This document shows positions 1 through 7,297 of a stretch of DNA of 64,000 nucleotides, one piece after another. Source of the stretch: SVTX01 sp045658225 (lineage in GTDB: Bacteria; Bacillota; Clostridia; Oscillospirales; CAG-272). The notes under the pieces are model-generated. The model saw only the letters and a program-made list of their open reading frames with translations. It made no database searches and was not told the DNA's origin. The position numbers were made by a program, and so were the translations under genes. How positions within the stretch are numbered: position 1 is the stretch's first letter; the number at the start of each line of letters is the position of its first letter. Where the stretch lies: assembly GCA_045658225.1 (NCBI GenBank), contig JAZOUO010000009.1, positions 16,894 to 80,893 of the forward strand. Direction: 5' to 3'.

Positions 1-576
1 TCCGTCGGGATTAGAATATTTGGGGCAACACCATATTCCCTTTACGGACGGGTCGGCTACAAGTGCTTCAACTGCGTACATATCGGGTCCTGTAGGAGTC
101 ATATCCACATTTATCATCTCAATGCCGAGAGATTCGCAAATTTTGAAATGCCTGTCATAACCGGGTACGGGACAAATAAATTTCACCTTCTCCTCACGGC
201 ACCAAGGCTTCTTGCTGCCATAGACGCCGTAAAGCATAGCACGCGCAACCGTATCGTACATAAGATTTAATGACGAGCTTCCACCCACGAATATGTAATT
301 CTGCGGTATGCCGAGAAGGTAGGAAAAAAGCTTTTTCGCCTCGGGGATTCCGTCAAAAAGTCCGTAGTTTCTGCAGTCAAATCCCGCCTCGGTCACGTAT
401 CCCTCAGTGTCCGACACACAGGTCAACATCCCGTTTGACAGATCAAGCTGCTCAGAGTTGGGCTTGCCGCGTGACAAGTCAAGAGAGAGCTTTTGCTCGC
501 AGATTTTTGCATATTCGATTTCAAGCTTTGCCTTTTCGCAGACAAGCTGTTCTTTGGTCATTTGAGTGTAATTCAT
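1..576 (-). CDS. Aminotransferase class I/II-fold, PLP-dependent (partial)
   Basis: Reading the minus strand from ATG at 574-576 gives 192 uninterrupted codons that run off the left edge of the window, so the C-terminal part (including the PLP lysine) is not visible. The N-terminus (LDLSRGKPN, then LDLSNGML) and the segment FVGGSSSLNLMYD resemble the aspartate-aminotransferase-like family formerly grouped with MocR-type aminotransferases; this is from family memory. A GGAGAA ribosome site lies 6 bases before the ATG, and a promoter is visible at 611-639. It appears to be the first gene of its transcript. The substrate cannot be told from this portion. Confidence 0.8.
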   Translation of the reverse strand, partial: MNYTQMTKEQLVCEKAKLEIEYAKICEQKLSLDLSRGKPNSEQLDLSNGMLTCVSDTEGYVTEAGFDCRNYGLFDGIPEAKKLFSYLLGIPQNYIFVGGSSSLNLMYDTVARAMLYGVYGSKKPWCREEKVKFICPVPGYDRHFKICESLGIEMINVDMTPTGPDMYAVEALVADPSVKGIWCCPKYSNPDG

Positions 577-610
577 CGGTGTTCTCCAAACAGTAAAAAT
601 ATACTTTTGT

Positions 611-639
611 ATTATAACACAAACGGGCAAAAAAAGCAA
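611..639 (-). promoter_or_regulatory. Promoter of the partial aminotransferase gene
   Basis: On the minus strand, TTGCTT (634-639) and TATAAT (611-616) are separated by 17 bases, about 35 bases before the ATG at 576. This is a sigma-A-type promoter by consensus. Confidence 0.7.
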
Positions 640-678
640 GAGCAAATTCAAAATTTTGCAAAAATTCTAAATTTACCC

Positions 679-3090
679 TTACTTTTCCCAAAATCTTCGC
701 GCAATTTCTGCAAGTGACGAAGAATTTCCTGCATATTTTATGTTTTTCCACTCGCTCGGAAACAGTTCCGTGTACTTAGGCTCGGCATAGCGGTCATCAA
801 TGAGGACAGCTATTCCACGGTCGCTGTCGCGGCGAATAACTCTGCCCACCGCCTGAAGCACACTGTTCATGCCCGGGAATGTATATGCGTAATCATACCC
901 CTGCGAGCATTTTTCCTCATAGTAATCCCGCATTATATTACGCTCGTTTGACAGTCCCGGCAAGCCGACACCGACTACTATAACTCCGATAAGTCTGTCA
1001 CCCGGCAGGTCTATTCCCTCCGAGAACTGTCCTCCCATAACGCAAAAACCTATCCGAAGCTTGTTGTCGTCCTTAAAAAACTCCAAAAACTCCTCGCGGT
1101 CGCGGTATGACATTCCCTTTTTCTGCAATATAGTCTTGACTTTAGGATATTTTGCAGAGAACTTTTCTGCTACCTTTTCCATATAACTGTACGACGGTAG
1201 AAAAACTATATAGTTGCCCGCACGGGCAGACGCAGTTGCCGCCACACAGGACGCAATTTTTGCGTAAGACTTTTCTCTGTCCTCGTATCTTGTGCTTATG
1301 CCGTCTACCGCCGCCACGCAGAGATTTTCGGGCGGGAACGGTGACGGAAAGCTGACCGATACCCCATTTTTGCCGCCGCCGAGAATGTCTGCAAAATACT
1401 CTGTTGGAGTTAGCGTTGCCGAGAAAAGCACCGACGCGCAGGCGCGGTTGAGCACCGCGTCAAGAAGGCTTGACGGGTCAAGGCAATAGAGCAGTATCTC
1501 TACTTCGTGATTGTTGGTATTTATAAATACGAGATAGTTGTCTCCAAAGCATTCCTCGGAAACCCTATATTCACGTATTTTTGAGTGTAGTTCCTCAATT
1601 TTATGGTATGCGGGGCTATCCGAGTTATATTTGAGCCACCTCTCGCACGCCTTCTGGCAGGACGCAAGCTTTTCGGACAAATGTGTGGGAAGTTGCTTGC
1701 CTATATAATATCCAATTTTATTTTGATTATGGTCGTAGCGTATGTTGTCCTCACAAAGCCCCTCAAGCTTTTCAAGCTCGCAGATAACTCCGTCAATTTC
1801 GGATAGCAGCGTTGAGCTCTCGCTCAAATATTCGCAAGCCTGCTCAAGCTCACCGCCGGATAACTTTGCGGAAAACAGGTCTCTTGCTCTGTCGGGGAGG
1901 TTGTGCGCCTCGTCGATAAGGAAAATATACTTTTCTGTGCGGTTGCTGTCAGCAAAATATCTCTTGAGATAGACTGTGGGTGAGAAAATATAGTTATAGT
2001 CACAGATTATAACATCGCAAAGCTCGGATAAGTCTAGAGACAGCTCGTGAGGGCAAACGCGGTGCTTTTTTGCCACGCGCAGAATATCGGCACGGTCAAA
2101 TTCAAATCCACTCTCTATAAGCTCAAAAATCGCTCCCTCGGCTCTGTCGTAATATCCCTTTGCGTAAGGGCATATATCACTTCTGCAATACGAGGAAACT
2201 CTGCCGCCGCGCGCCTTCGCCTCGTCACATATACAGCTCTGCTCCTTCGAGGAAAGAGTGCAGGTATATATATTTGCGCCGTGCGAGCGCATATTTTTTG
2301 CCGCCGAGAGCGCCTCGCGGCGTATGCTCGCTTTTGAGGTCAGATAAAAAATCTTGTCCGCAACACGCTCACCAAGACACTTGACCGACGGATAAAGCGT
2401 GGAGATAGTCTTTCCTATTCCTGTGGGGGCTTGGCAGAAAAGTCTGTTGCCGTGCTTTATGTCGCGGTAGCACTCCTTTATCATCTCCGCCTGACTGTAG
2501 CGAAGCTCTCTGTACGGAAAAACCGCGTCCGAGAGCGAGGGTACTCTTTCCTTTTTTGAGAGAGACAAAAATTTGCCTCTTTGGTGTACCTTTGAGAGTG
2601 TTTTGGTATAGAAATCGCGAAGCTCATCAAGACTTGCATATGAATATTGCGGCTCTACCTCACCTGTTTCGGTGTTATACGACGCCATACAAAGCTCAAC
2701 GCTCTCAACGTCCTTTTGTCTGCACAAAAAATACGCCATAGTGTAAAGCCTTGCGCGGTAAAAGTCCTCGCTTACAAGCGGAGTGCCGTATTTGTTGACT
2801 ACTCGTATCTCGACTACGCAGTAGCCGTTTGGCTTTTTGATAACTCCGTCGCACTCTCCGCTTACAAAATAGTATACGTCGTCAAGCCGTAATGTGTTCG
2901 AAAGCGACACGTTCATATAATATTCCCCGCCCATAGCGGATGCAAGTCGGGGAGAGACCGCCCTTTTGAGCTTTGTCGCGGACGTGTATTCCTTAACGGT
3001 ATAGCCGTCAAGGTCACGTCTTCCAAAGACGTTATAGCAGAGCAAGTCTGCGGATATTTCTATATGGTCGTACTCCAGACTGTATTTCAC
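679..3090 (-). CDS. DinG/XPD-family ATP-dependent DNA helicase
   Basis: An 803-residue superfamily 2 helicase of the iron-sulfur XPD/DinG type, expected to unwind DNA 5'-3' in repair. The Walker A motif APTGIGKT is at about residues 221-228 and the DEAH box (IDEAHN) at about 392-397. Cysteines near 286/288, 302, 307 and 346 between them fit the Fe-S cluster domain. Helicase motif VI reads VGRVIRR near the C-terminus. The N-terminal ~180 residues resemble the PD-(D/E)XK nuclease-like domain found on related Firmicute proteins, but the expected E-x-K reads E94-I-R96, so nuclease activity is doubtful. The start codon is GTG at 3088-3090; the only ATG after the promoter opens a 7-codon frame that stops. 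It lies alone, divergent from mecA. Confidence 0.88.
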   Translation of the reverse strand: MKYSLEYDHIEISADLLCYNVFGRRDLDGYTVKEYTSATKLKRAVSPRLASAMGGEYYMNVSLSNTLRLDDVYYFVSGECDGVIKKPNGYCVVEIRVVNKYGTPLVSEDFYRARLYTMAYFLCRQKDVESVELCMASYNTETGEVEPQYSYASLDELRDFYTKTLSKVHQRGKFLSLSKKERVPSLSDAVFPYRELRYSQAEMIKECYRDIKHGNRLFCQAPTGIGKTISTLYPSVKCLGERVADKIFYLTSKASIRREALSAAKNMRSHGANIYTCTLSSKEQSCICDEAKARGGRVSSYCRSDICPYAKGYYDRAEGAIFELIESGFEFDRADILRVAKKHRVCPHELSLDLSELCDVIICDYNYIFSPTVYLKRYFADSNRTEKYIFLIDEAHNLPDRARDLFSAKLSGGELEQACEYLSESSTLLSEIDGVICELEKLEGLCEDNIRYDHNQNKIGYYIGKQLPTHLSEKLASCQKACERWLKYNSDSPAYHKIEELHSKIREYRVSEECFGDNYLVFINTNNHEVEILLYCLDPSSLLDAVLNRACASVLFSATLTPTEYFADILGGGKNGVSVSFPSPFPPENLCVAAVDGISTRYEDREKSYAKIASCVAATASARAGNYIVFLPSYSYMEKVAEKFSAKYPKVKTILQKKGMSYRDREEFLEFFKDDNKLRIGFCVMGGQFSEGIDLPGDRLIGVIVVGVGLPGLSNERNIMRDYYEEKCSQGYDYAYTFPGMNSVLQAVGRVIRRDSDRGIAVLIDDRYAEPKYTELFPSEWKNIKYAGNSSSLAEIARRFWEK

Positions 3091-3126
3091 ACCGACGCCC
3101 TGCCTTTCATAGAATAATACAAGATT

Positions 3127-3155
3127 ATTATAACAAATGCGAGAGGTTATGTCAA
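3127..3155 (-). promoter_or_regulatory. Promoter of the DinG-like helicase gene
   Basis: On the minus strand, TTGACA (3150-3155) and TATAAT (3127-3132) are 17 bases apart, a perfect consensus match, about 37 bases before the GTG start. Confidence 0.8.
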
Positions 3156-3201
3156 TAAAATTACCAATATTTTAGGACTTACATTAACCTCAAAAATGTA
3201 T

Positions 3202-3239
3202 TATAATATTAGTGTGGATACAAGCCTATACAATAGGCT
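3202..3239 (+). promoter_or_regulatory. mecA -10 element followed by a perfect 7-bp inverted repeat
   Basis: TATAAT at 3202-3207 is a good -10 box, but no good -35 is seen at the right distance. From 3223 to 3239 there is a perfect inverted repeat, AGCCTAT-aca-ATAGGCT, near or just after the likely transcript start. It could be an operator or a short 5' hairpin. Which protein would bind is unknown. Confidence 0.5.
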
Positions 3240-3252
3240 GGAAAGGATTTTT

Positions 3253-3840
3253 ATGGAACTCATTGTAATAAGCGACGACAAATTGAAAATTATGCTTTCT
3301 GAGGAGGACATGGAGCGCTATCACATCTCGGGTGACGAATTTGACTACTCAAAACTTTCCACAAGAACCGTGCTCAAAAGCATTTTGAGCGATGCCAAAA
3401 CCCTCACGGGCTTTGATACCGAGGGAGAACGCTTTTTCGTTCAGCTTTTCACGTCTGCTCACGGCGGATGTGAGCTTTTCATCACAAAAGGAGAGCAGGA
3501 CGATTATACGATAGACACGCAAATCGAGAAATCCCCTCCCCCCGCGAAACGTACATATCAAAGTCTATATTCCTTTGATACATTTTATAATCTCATATCG
3601 TCCTGCCGACGTCTGACACCATTTGTCAGGGATATTGACAGCATTGCCTACTCGGATATTTCGGGAAGATATTTTCTCTCCCTCAAGCACGCAAACCTCT
3701 CTCCTTATACAAGACTTGACAAATTTACATTTCTGCTTGAATACGGCAAACGCGAAAATAGCGAGAGCTTTGAGAAATATATTCAGGAATACGGAAATTG
3801 GATATGCAAGGACGCGGTAGCTGTCCTCGGCTCGCTCTAA
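3253..3840 (+). CDS. mecA: Adaptor protein MecA
   Basis: A 195-residue protein whose N-terminus (MELIVISDDKLKI, then MLSEEDME) matches the N-terminal substrate-binding domain of MecA, the ClpC adaptor that targets competence and other regulators for ClpCP proteolysis in Firmicutes. The C-terminal part (SLYSFDTFYNLI, LEYGKR) fits the ClpC-binding domain. The reading frame is open upstream to an ATG at 3196, but that ATG overlaps the -10 region. The ATG at 3253 has GGAAAGGA 6 bases upstream, so it is taken as the start. Single gene, divergent from the helicase; the uracil-DNA glycosylase behind it has its own promoter. Confidence 0.85.
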   Translation: MELIVISDDKLKIMLSEEDMERYHISGDEFDYSKLSTRTVLKSILSDAKTLTGFDTEGERFFVQLFTSAHGGCELFITKGEQDDYTIDTQIEKSPPPAKRTYQSLYSFDTFYNLISSCRRLTPFVRDIDSIAYSDISGRYFLSLKHANLSPYTRLDKFTFLLEYGKRENSESFEKYIQEYGNWICKDAVAVLGSL

Positions 3841-3855
3841 AATTTGCTTTTCCTC

Positions 3856-3884
3856 TTGAAATCCCGAATATTTTTTGATATAAT
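3856..3884 (+). promoter_or_regulatory. Promoter of the uracil-DNA glycosylase gene
   Basis: TTGAAA (3856-3861) and TATAAT (3879-3884) are separated by 17 bases, 32 bases before the start codon. Confidence 0.75.
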
Positions 3885-3916
3885 ATTAGCAGAAAATATC
3901 CTTTGGAGGTTTTGAT

Positions 3917-4465
3917 ATGACTTGGGACGAGTTGAGAGCCGCTTGCGAGAGCTGCGAGAAGTGCGAGCTTTGCAAAACGCGCACAAATTGTGTGTTCGGC
4001 GTAGGTAATATAAACGCAGATATTATGTTCGTTGGAGAAGCCCCCGGACAGCAAGAGGATCTTTCGGGAACTCCGTTCGTTGGTCGAGCAGGCCAGCTTC
4101 TTGACAAGTATCTGTACGCCATTGATATAAAGAGAGAGGACGTTTATATCGCGAACATTCTCAAATGCCGTCCGCCCCAGAACAGAGACCCCCGTCCCGA
4201 CGAGGAGGAGGCTTGCATAGATTATCTGCGCGAGCAGGTAAAGCTTATAAATCCGAAGGTGATAGTCTGTCTTGGCCGCATCTCGGCTATGAAGCTTATA
4301 AAACCCGATTTCAAAATTACACAAGAACACGGTATGTGGTTTAAAAAGGGCAACTATCTTATGACCGCAGTCTATCACCCCGCTGCGCTTCTCCGCGACC
4401 CGCGTAAAAAAGAAGATATGCTTCGCGATATGCAGAGGATAAAGGAGAAGATACAGGAAATCTGA
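3917..4465 (+). CDS. Family-4 uracil-DNA glycosylase (4Fe-4S)
   Basis: A 182-residue enzyme removing uracil from DNA in base-excision repair. Motif A reads GEAPG (residues 40-44), followed by GTPFVGRAGQLLD, and motif B is HPAALLRDP near the C-terminus. Cys13, Cys16, Cys84 and Cys100 have the spacing of the 4Fe-4S ligands of family-4 (thermostable-type) UDGs. A GGAGG site precedes the ATG at 3917. It has its own promoter and a strong terminator, so it is a single-gene transcript. The assignment is firm at family level. Confidence 0.93.
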   Translation: MTWDELRAACESCEKCELCKTRTNCVFGVGNINADIMFVGEAPGQQEDLSGTPFVGRAGQLLDKYLYAIDIKREDVYIANILKCRPPQNRDPRPDEEEACIDYLREQVKLINPKVIVCLGRISAMKLIKPDFKITQEHGMWFKKGNYLMTAVYHPAALLRDPRKKEDMLRDMQRIKEKIQEI

Positions 4466-4494
4466 AATTGATTTTCATATATTTTTTGATAACA

Positions 4495-4526
4495 AAAAAA
4501 GGAAACCTATGTAGGTTTCCTTTTTT
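4495..4526. terminator. Bidirectional intrinsic terminator
   Basis: A near-perfect palindrome, with arms of six A plus GGAAACCTA and the complement followed by six T, lies between the convergent uracil-DNA glycosylase and divIC genes. It can work on both strands. Confidence 0.9.
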
Positions 4527-4938
4527 AATCGTTAAGATCACTGTAATATACTATCTCATCGGGCAAGAAGAGACCAAGCTTTTCCTTGGCGATACGGATT
4601 ATATAGTCCTTATCCGTAAGAGGAATACCAAGCAGATATTCTGTTTCCTCAATGCTTTCCTCGGTTTCCTTTATCTGCTCATTCAAAGCTCTCTTTTGAT
4701 TCTGAAGCTCGGAGTATCTTATAAAGCTTGCTATAAAAATAATGATAGCAGAGATCAACAGTCCTAGCAAAAGAAGCTTAAGTACAGTAGACACGAGAGG
4801 TTTTTTTGACGCTACGACAACCGACTCAGCTACGGGGGAGGGTTCAACAGTCGGCTCATATTCTATGCTTGGAGTGTCATTTTCAAGGTCAGAATTTAAT
4901 TCTTCCGCTTTTTCTATATCCTGAAGCTTTTCCGACAT
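4525..4938 (-). CDS. divIC: Septum formation initiator DivIC/FtsB family
   Basis: A 137-residue single-pass membrane protein. The charged N-terminus (about 1-48, many Glu) is cytoplasmic, a hydrophobic helix follows (about 49-72), and then a coiled coil (LQNQKRALNEQIKETEESI) leads to the family's terminal segment (GLFLPDEIVY). DivIC acts in the FtsL-DivIB-DivIC divisome complex. Its place after yabP-yabQ is the classical Bacillus/Clostridium arrangement. A TTG start two codons earlier is possible, but the ATG at 4936-4938 sits 9 bases after GGAGG. It overlaps the end of yabQ by about 50 bases. The N-terminal extension rich in Glu/Pro/Val is longer than in short FtsB proteins. Confidence 0.85.
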   Translation of the reverse strand: MSEKLQDIEKAEELNSDLENDTPSIEYEPTVEPSPVAESVVVASKKPLVSTVLKLLLLGLLISAIIIFIASFIRYSELQNQKRALNEQIKETEESIEETEYLLGIPLTDKDYIIRIAKEKLGLFLPDEIVYYSDLND

Positions 4939-5476
4939 GCACAAAATCCTCCTTTGGTACTTCGGGTGTGTCCTGCACAGGGGACGGTTGCGCGCGAAGT
5001 CTTCGCGCTTCCCTTGCAGCCCTTACCCATAATACTATTTTAGCAAGAATTCTGCCTATTGTCAAGTGATATAGTAAAATCAGTTTGGATTTGATAAATT
5101 CAAGCGGAATGAGCAGAATTTTAAGCAGCTTGAATACGATGCCGTAAACAAAGCGTAAAAATCTGCGGAAAAGTCTGCCAAGAGATATGCGAAAGCATAT
5201 AAATCCCAAAAACATAATAGGTAATATTATCGCACGAAAAAATCCTCTGTTTGAATAGTACATAAGAAGTAGCGCAGTAGCACCGCAGCATAAACAAAAC
5301 AGAAAGTCAAACACAAAAATCAGGCAGGAGAATAAAATCCTTATTATTTTTTTCGAGTCTACGGGTGGATCCTTTAGTAAAGTTGAAAATATATCGTACA
5401 ATACACCAAGCATAGCGCCCGACAGAAATGATCTCAATATCAAAAGCAGAGTTTCGCCCTGCAAATTGAATATCAT
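4889..5476 (-). CDS. yabQ: Spore cortex biosynthesis protein YabQ
   Basis: A 195-residue multi-pass membrane protein. The N-terminus (LRSFLSGAMLGVLYDIF) is typical of YabQ, which is needed for spore cortex formation in Bacillus subtilis. Several hydrophobic helices occupy about residues 8-110, followed by a basic region and a hydrophilic tail. It is located between yabP and divIC as in Bacillus. The 3' end overlaps divIC by about 50 bases, suggesting translational coupling. Confidence 0.85.
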   Translation of the reverse strand: MIFNLQGETLLLILRSFLSGAMLGVLYDIFSTLLKDPPVDSKKIIRILFSCLIFVFDFLFCLCCGATALLLMYYSNRGFFRAIILPIMFLGFICFRISLGRLFRRFLRFVYGIVFKLLKILLIPLEFIKSKLILLYHLTIGRILAKIVLWVRAAREARRLRAQPSPVQDTPEVPKEDFVHVGKASGYRKSGRIKF

Positions 5477-5507
5477 ATTTCAGATAAATCCTTTCTGAAA
5501 ATTAAAA

Positions 5508-5765
5508 TTATCTTTTACCGAAAAGCTTTTTCTTTTGCAGTGTGTTGTCAAAATAATATACACCGTCTATTCTTCCGTCCACCTCGACTACCCCCTGATC
5601 TACGTTCAGCACGCCTATATGAAGCCCTTCGCCCTCGACCGTCATTCCTCCACAAGATGTCTGAAGCACTACCTCTCCTTCGTCAAAGCTTATAACGTCC
5701 TCCACTCCGTTTATTTTAATATTCTGTCTTGATTCAGACAAAAATGAATGTACTTTCTCAGGCAT
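5508..5765 (-). CDS. yabP: Sporulation protein YabP
   Basis: An 85-residue protein of the YabP/YqfC family. The pattern INGVEDVISFDEGEVVLQT, then GLHIGVLNVDQG, is the family core; the B. subtilis homologue is required for sporulation. It is the first gene of a yabP-yabQ-divIC unit and follows rqcP. Its GGAGG ribosome site (5773-5777) lies inside the 3' arm of a terminator-like hairpin and the T-run of that hairpin is the 7-base spacer to the ATG. Expression is therefore probably coupled to read-through or to translation of rqcP. Confidence 0.88.
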   Translation of the reverse strand: MPEKVHSFLSESRQNIKINGVEDVISFDEGEVVLQTSCGGMTVEGEGLHIGVLNVDQGVVEVDGRIDGVYYFDNTLQKKKLFGKR

Positions 5766-5815
5766 AAAAAAACCTCCGCATAATAATGTTTGTACATTAT
5801 ATGCGGAGGTTTTTT
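5766..5815 (-). terminator. Terminator-like hairpin containing the yabP Shine-Dalgarno
   Basis: Arms ACCTCCGCATA and TATGCGGAGGT, extended by A6/T6 tracts and an inner ATAATGT/ACATTAT stem, lie directly after the rqcP stop (5815-5817). On the minus strand the 3' arm carries GGAGG and the following seven T lead straight into the yabP ATG. It has all the parts of an intrinsic terminator and also pairs the yabP ribosome site with a CCUCC. Confidence 0.85.
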
Positions 5816-6060
5816 CAATTATTCAATACCTCGTAAAGCGATGATGCATCTGCCTTTGCGGTATAATCCTTAACGTCAAGAACCCTGACCTTCAGATTTC
5901 TCTGACCAAAGCTGATCTCAATAATATCGCCTGTCTTTACCTCGTAAGAGGCTTTAGCCTGTCTGCCGTTCACGGTCACGTGTTCAGCGTCACAAGCCTC
6001 GTTAGCAACTGTTCTTCGCTTTATGATTCTTGAAACCTTGAGATATTTATCAAGTCTCAT
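5815..6060 (-). CDS. rqcP: S4-domain RNA-binding protein RqcP (YabO)
   Basis: An 81-residue protein made almost entirely of an S4 domain (MRLDKYLKVSRIIKRRTVA... VNGRQAKASYEVKTGDIIEI). The family member YabO/RqcP works with RqcH in C-terminal alanine tailing of stalled nascent chains on 50S subunits; that role comes from B. subtilis work. The gene overlaps the end of hup by four bases (ATGA) and is followed at once by the hairpin that covers the yabP ribosome site. Position between mazG/hup and yabP matches yabO synteny. Confidence 0.88.
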   Translation of the reverse strand: MRLDKYLKVSRIIKRRTVANEACDAEHVTVNGRQAKASYEVKTGDIIEISFGQRNLKVRVLDVKDYTAKADASSLYEVLNN

Positions 6061-6332
6061 CCATTAACCTTATCCTTGAGGGTGCTGCCTGCACTGAAGG
6101 ATACATACTTGGAAGCTGCGATCTGAACGGTTTCACCTGTCTTGGGGTTTCTGCCCTCTCTTGCTGCGCGATCCTTAACCTCGAAAGAACCGAATCCTGT
6201 GAGCTTAATGTCTTCGCCTGCTGCGAGAGTTTCGGAGATAACGTCGAGAACTGCACCAACAGCCTCTGCTGCTGCCTTCTTGGAGATGCCAGCCTTAGCT
6301 GCAACTGCTTCTGTGAGCTGTAACTTGTTCAT
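6057..6332 (-). CDS. hup: DNA-binding protein HU
   Basis: A 91-residue histone-like protein with the HU/IHF signature (GFGSFEVKDRAAREGRNPKTGE) and the usual N-terminus (MNKLQLTEAVAAKAG). It binds DNA as a dimer and compacts the nucleoid. It has its own strong promoter and a GGAAGG ribosome site, and shares a four-base overlap with rqcP, so hup and rqcP are co-transcribed. Codon use is strongly biased, as expected for an abundant protein. Confidence 0.97.
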   Translation of the reverse strand: MNKLQLTEAVAAKAGISKKAAAEAVGAVLDVISETLAAGEDIKLTGFGSFEVKDRAAREGRNPKTGETVQIAASKYVSFSAGSTLKDKVNG

Positions 6333-6370
6333 GGTAAAATACCTTCCTTTTTTATTTTTATTACAAATTG

Positions 6371-6399
6371 ATTATAGCACACTTTTTATTATATTTCAA
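6371..6399 (-). promoter_or_regulatory. Promoter of hup-rqcP
   Basis: On the minus strand, TTGAAA (6394-6399) and TATAAT (6371-6376) are separated by 17 bases. It lies in the 136-base gap between mazG and hup. Confidence 0.8.
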
Positions 6400-6468
6400 T
6401 AGTTTTTTCAGAAAATTTTCCCGAAAAATCACATTTTTTACAAAAAAATTGTTAGAAATAGTCTTTTT

Positions 6469-7281
6469 TTAGTGTTTTATGCTATCCCAAACCTCATCAA
6501 GCTCGGTCATGCTCATATTTTCAACGTTTTTTCCTTGTTCCACAACCGCTTTTTCAACCTTTGAGAAACGGTCTATAAATTTGTTGGTCGCGCCGAAAAG
6601 TGCCTCCTCGGAGTTGACTCCAAGCTTGCGTGCAAGACTTGTGACAGTCAAAAGAAGGTCTCCAAGCTCTTCCTGAATGTCTTGCTTGTTCCCTGTTTGT
6701 GCGGCCGCCTTGACCTCGTCTATCTCCTCGTAGAGCTTTGAGTACACGTCCTCAACATTTTCAAAATCAAAAAAGCTTGCCTTTTTGCCAACCTTCTGAG
6801 CTCTGATAAGCGCGGGAAGCATAGGGGGAATCGCGGTCAGCTTGTCGGTAAGGGTGAGTCTGCTCTTCTCCTCCACCTTTATCTTCTCCCAATTACTTAG
6901 CACCTCTGCACTGTCCTTTACCTGCAATTCAGCAAAAACGTGGGGGTGACGGTGTATGAGCTTTGCACAGATGTCATTTGCAACATCATTTATGTCAAAT
7001 CTCTCCTCCTCAGTCTCTATTCTTGCGTGGAATACCACCTGCAAAAGTACGTCGCCAAGCTCCTCGCGCAAAAGCACGGGGTCTTCGGTGTCAATAGCCT
7101 CGATAACCTCATAGGTTTCCTCTATAAAATCATTTCGGATGCTCTTGTGTGTCTGCTCAATATCCCAAGGACAACCTCCCTCGCTACGCAAAAGCTCAAC
7201 GATAAGCACAAGGTCGTCAAAAGAATATCTGTCCCTACTTAAAAGCTCTCTCTTTTTTGAAATTATTTGTTCCGTATTCAT
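6469..7281 (-). CDS. mazG: Nucleoside triphosphate pyrophosphohydrolase MazG
   Basis: A 270-residue protein with two MazG repeats. The first holds GGCPWDIEQTHKS and EETYEVIEAID and the second holds EEIDEVKAA and EELGDLLL, with the EExxE and ExxD metal-binding acids. It hydrolyses (d)NTPs to monophosphates and pyrophosphate, cleaning aberrant nucleotides. It corresponds to yabN-mazG in Bacillus but lacks the N-terminal methyltransferase-like domain of YabN. It is the last gene of the long pncB-to-mazG run, starting 16 bases after the flippase stop. Confidence 0.93.
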   Translation of the reverse strand: MNTEQIISKKRELLSRDRYSFDDLVLIVELLRSEGGCPWDIEQTHKSIRNDFIEETYEVIEAIDTEDPVLLREELGDVLLQVVFHARIETEEERFDINDVANDICAKLIHRHPHVFAELQVKDSAEVLSNWEKIKVEEKSRLTLTDKLTAIPPMLPALIRAQKVGKKASFFDFENVEDVYSKLYEEIDEVKAAAQTGNKQDIQEELGDLLLTVTSLARKLGVNSEEALFGATNKFIDRFSKVEKAVVEQGKNVENMSMTELDEVWDSIKH

Positions 7282-7297
7282 TTTTTATTCCTCTGTT

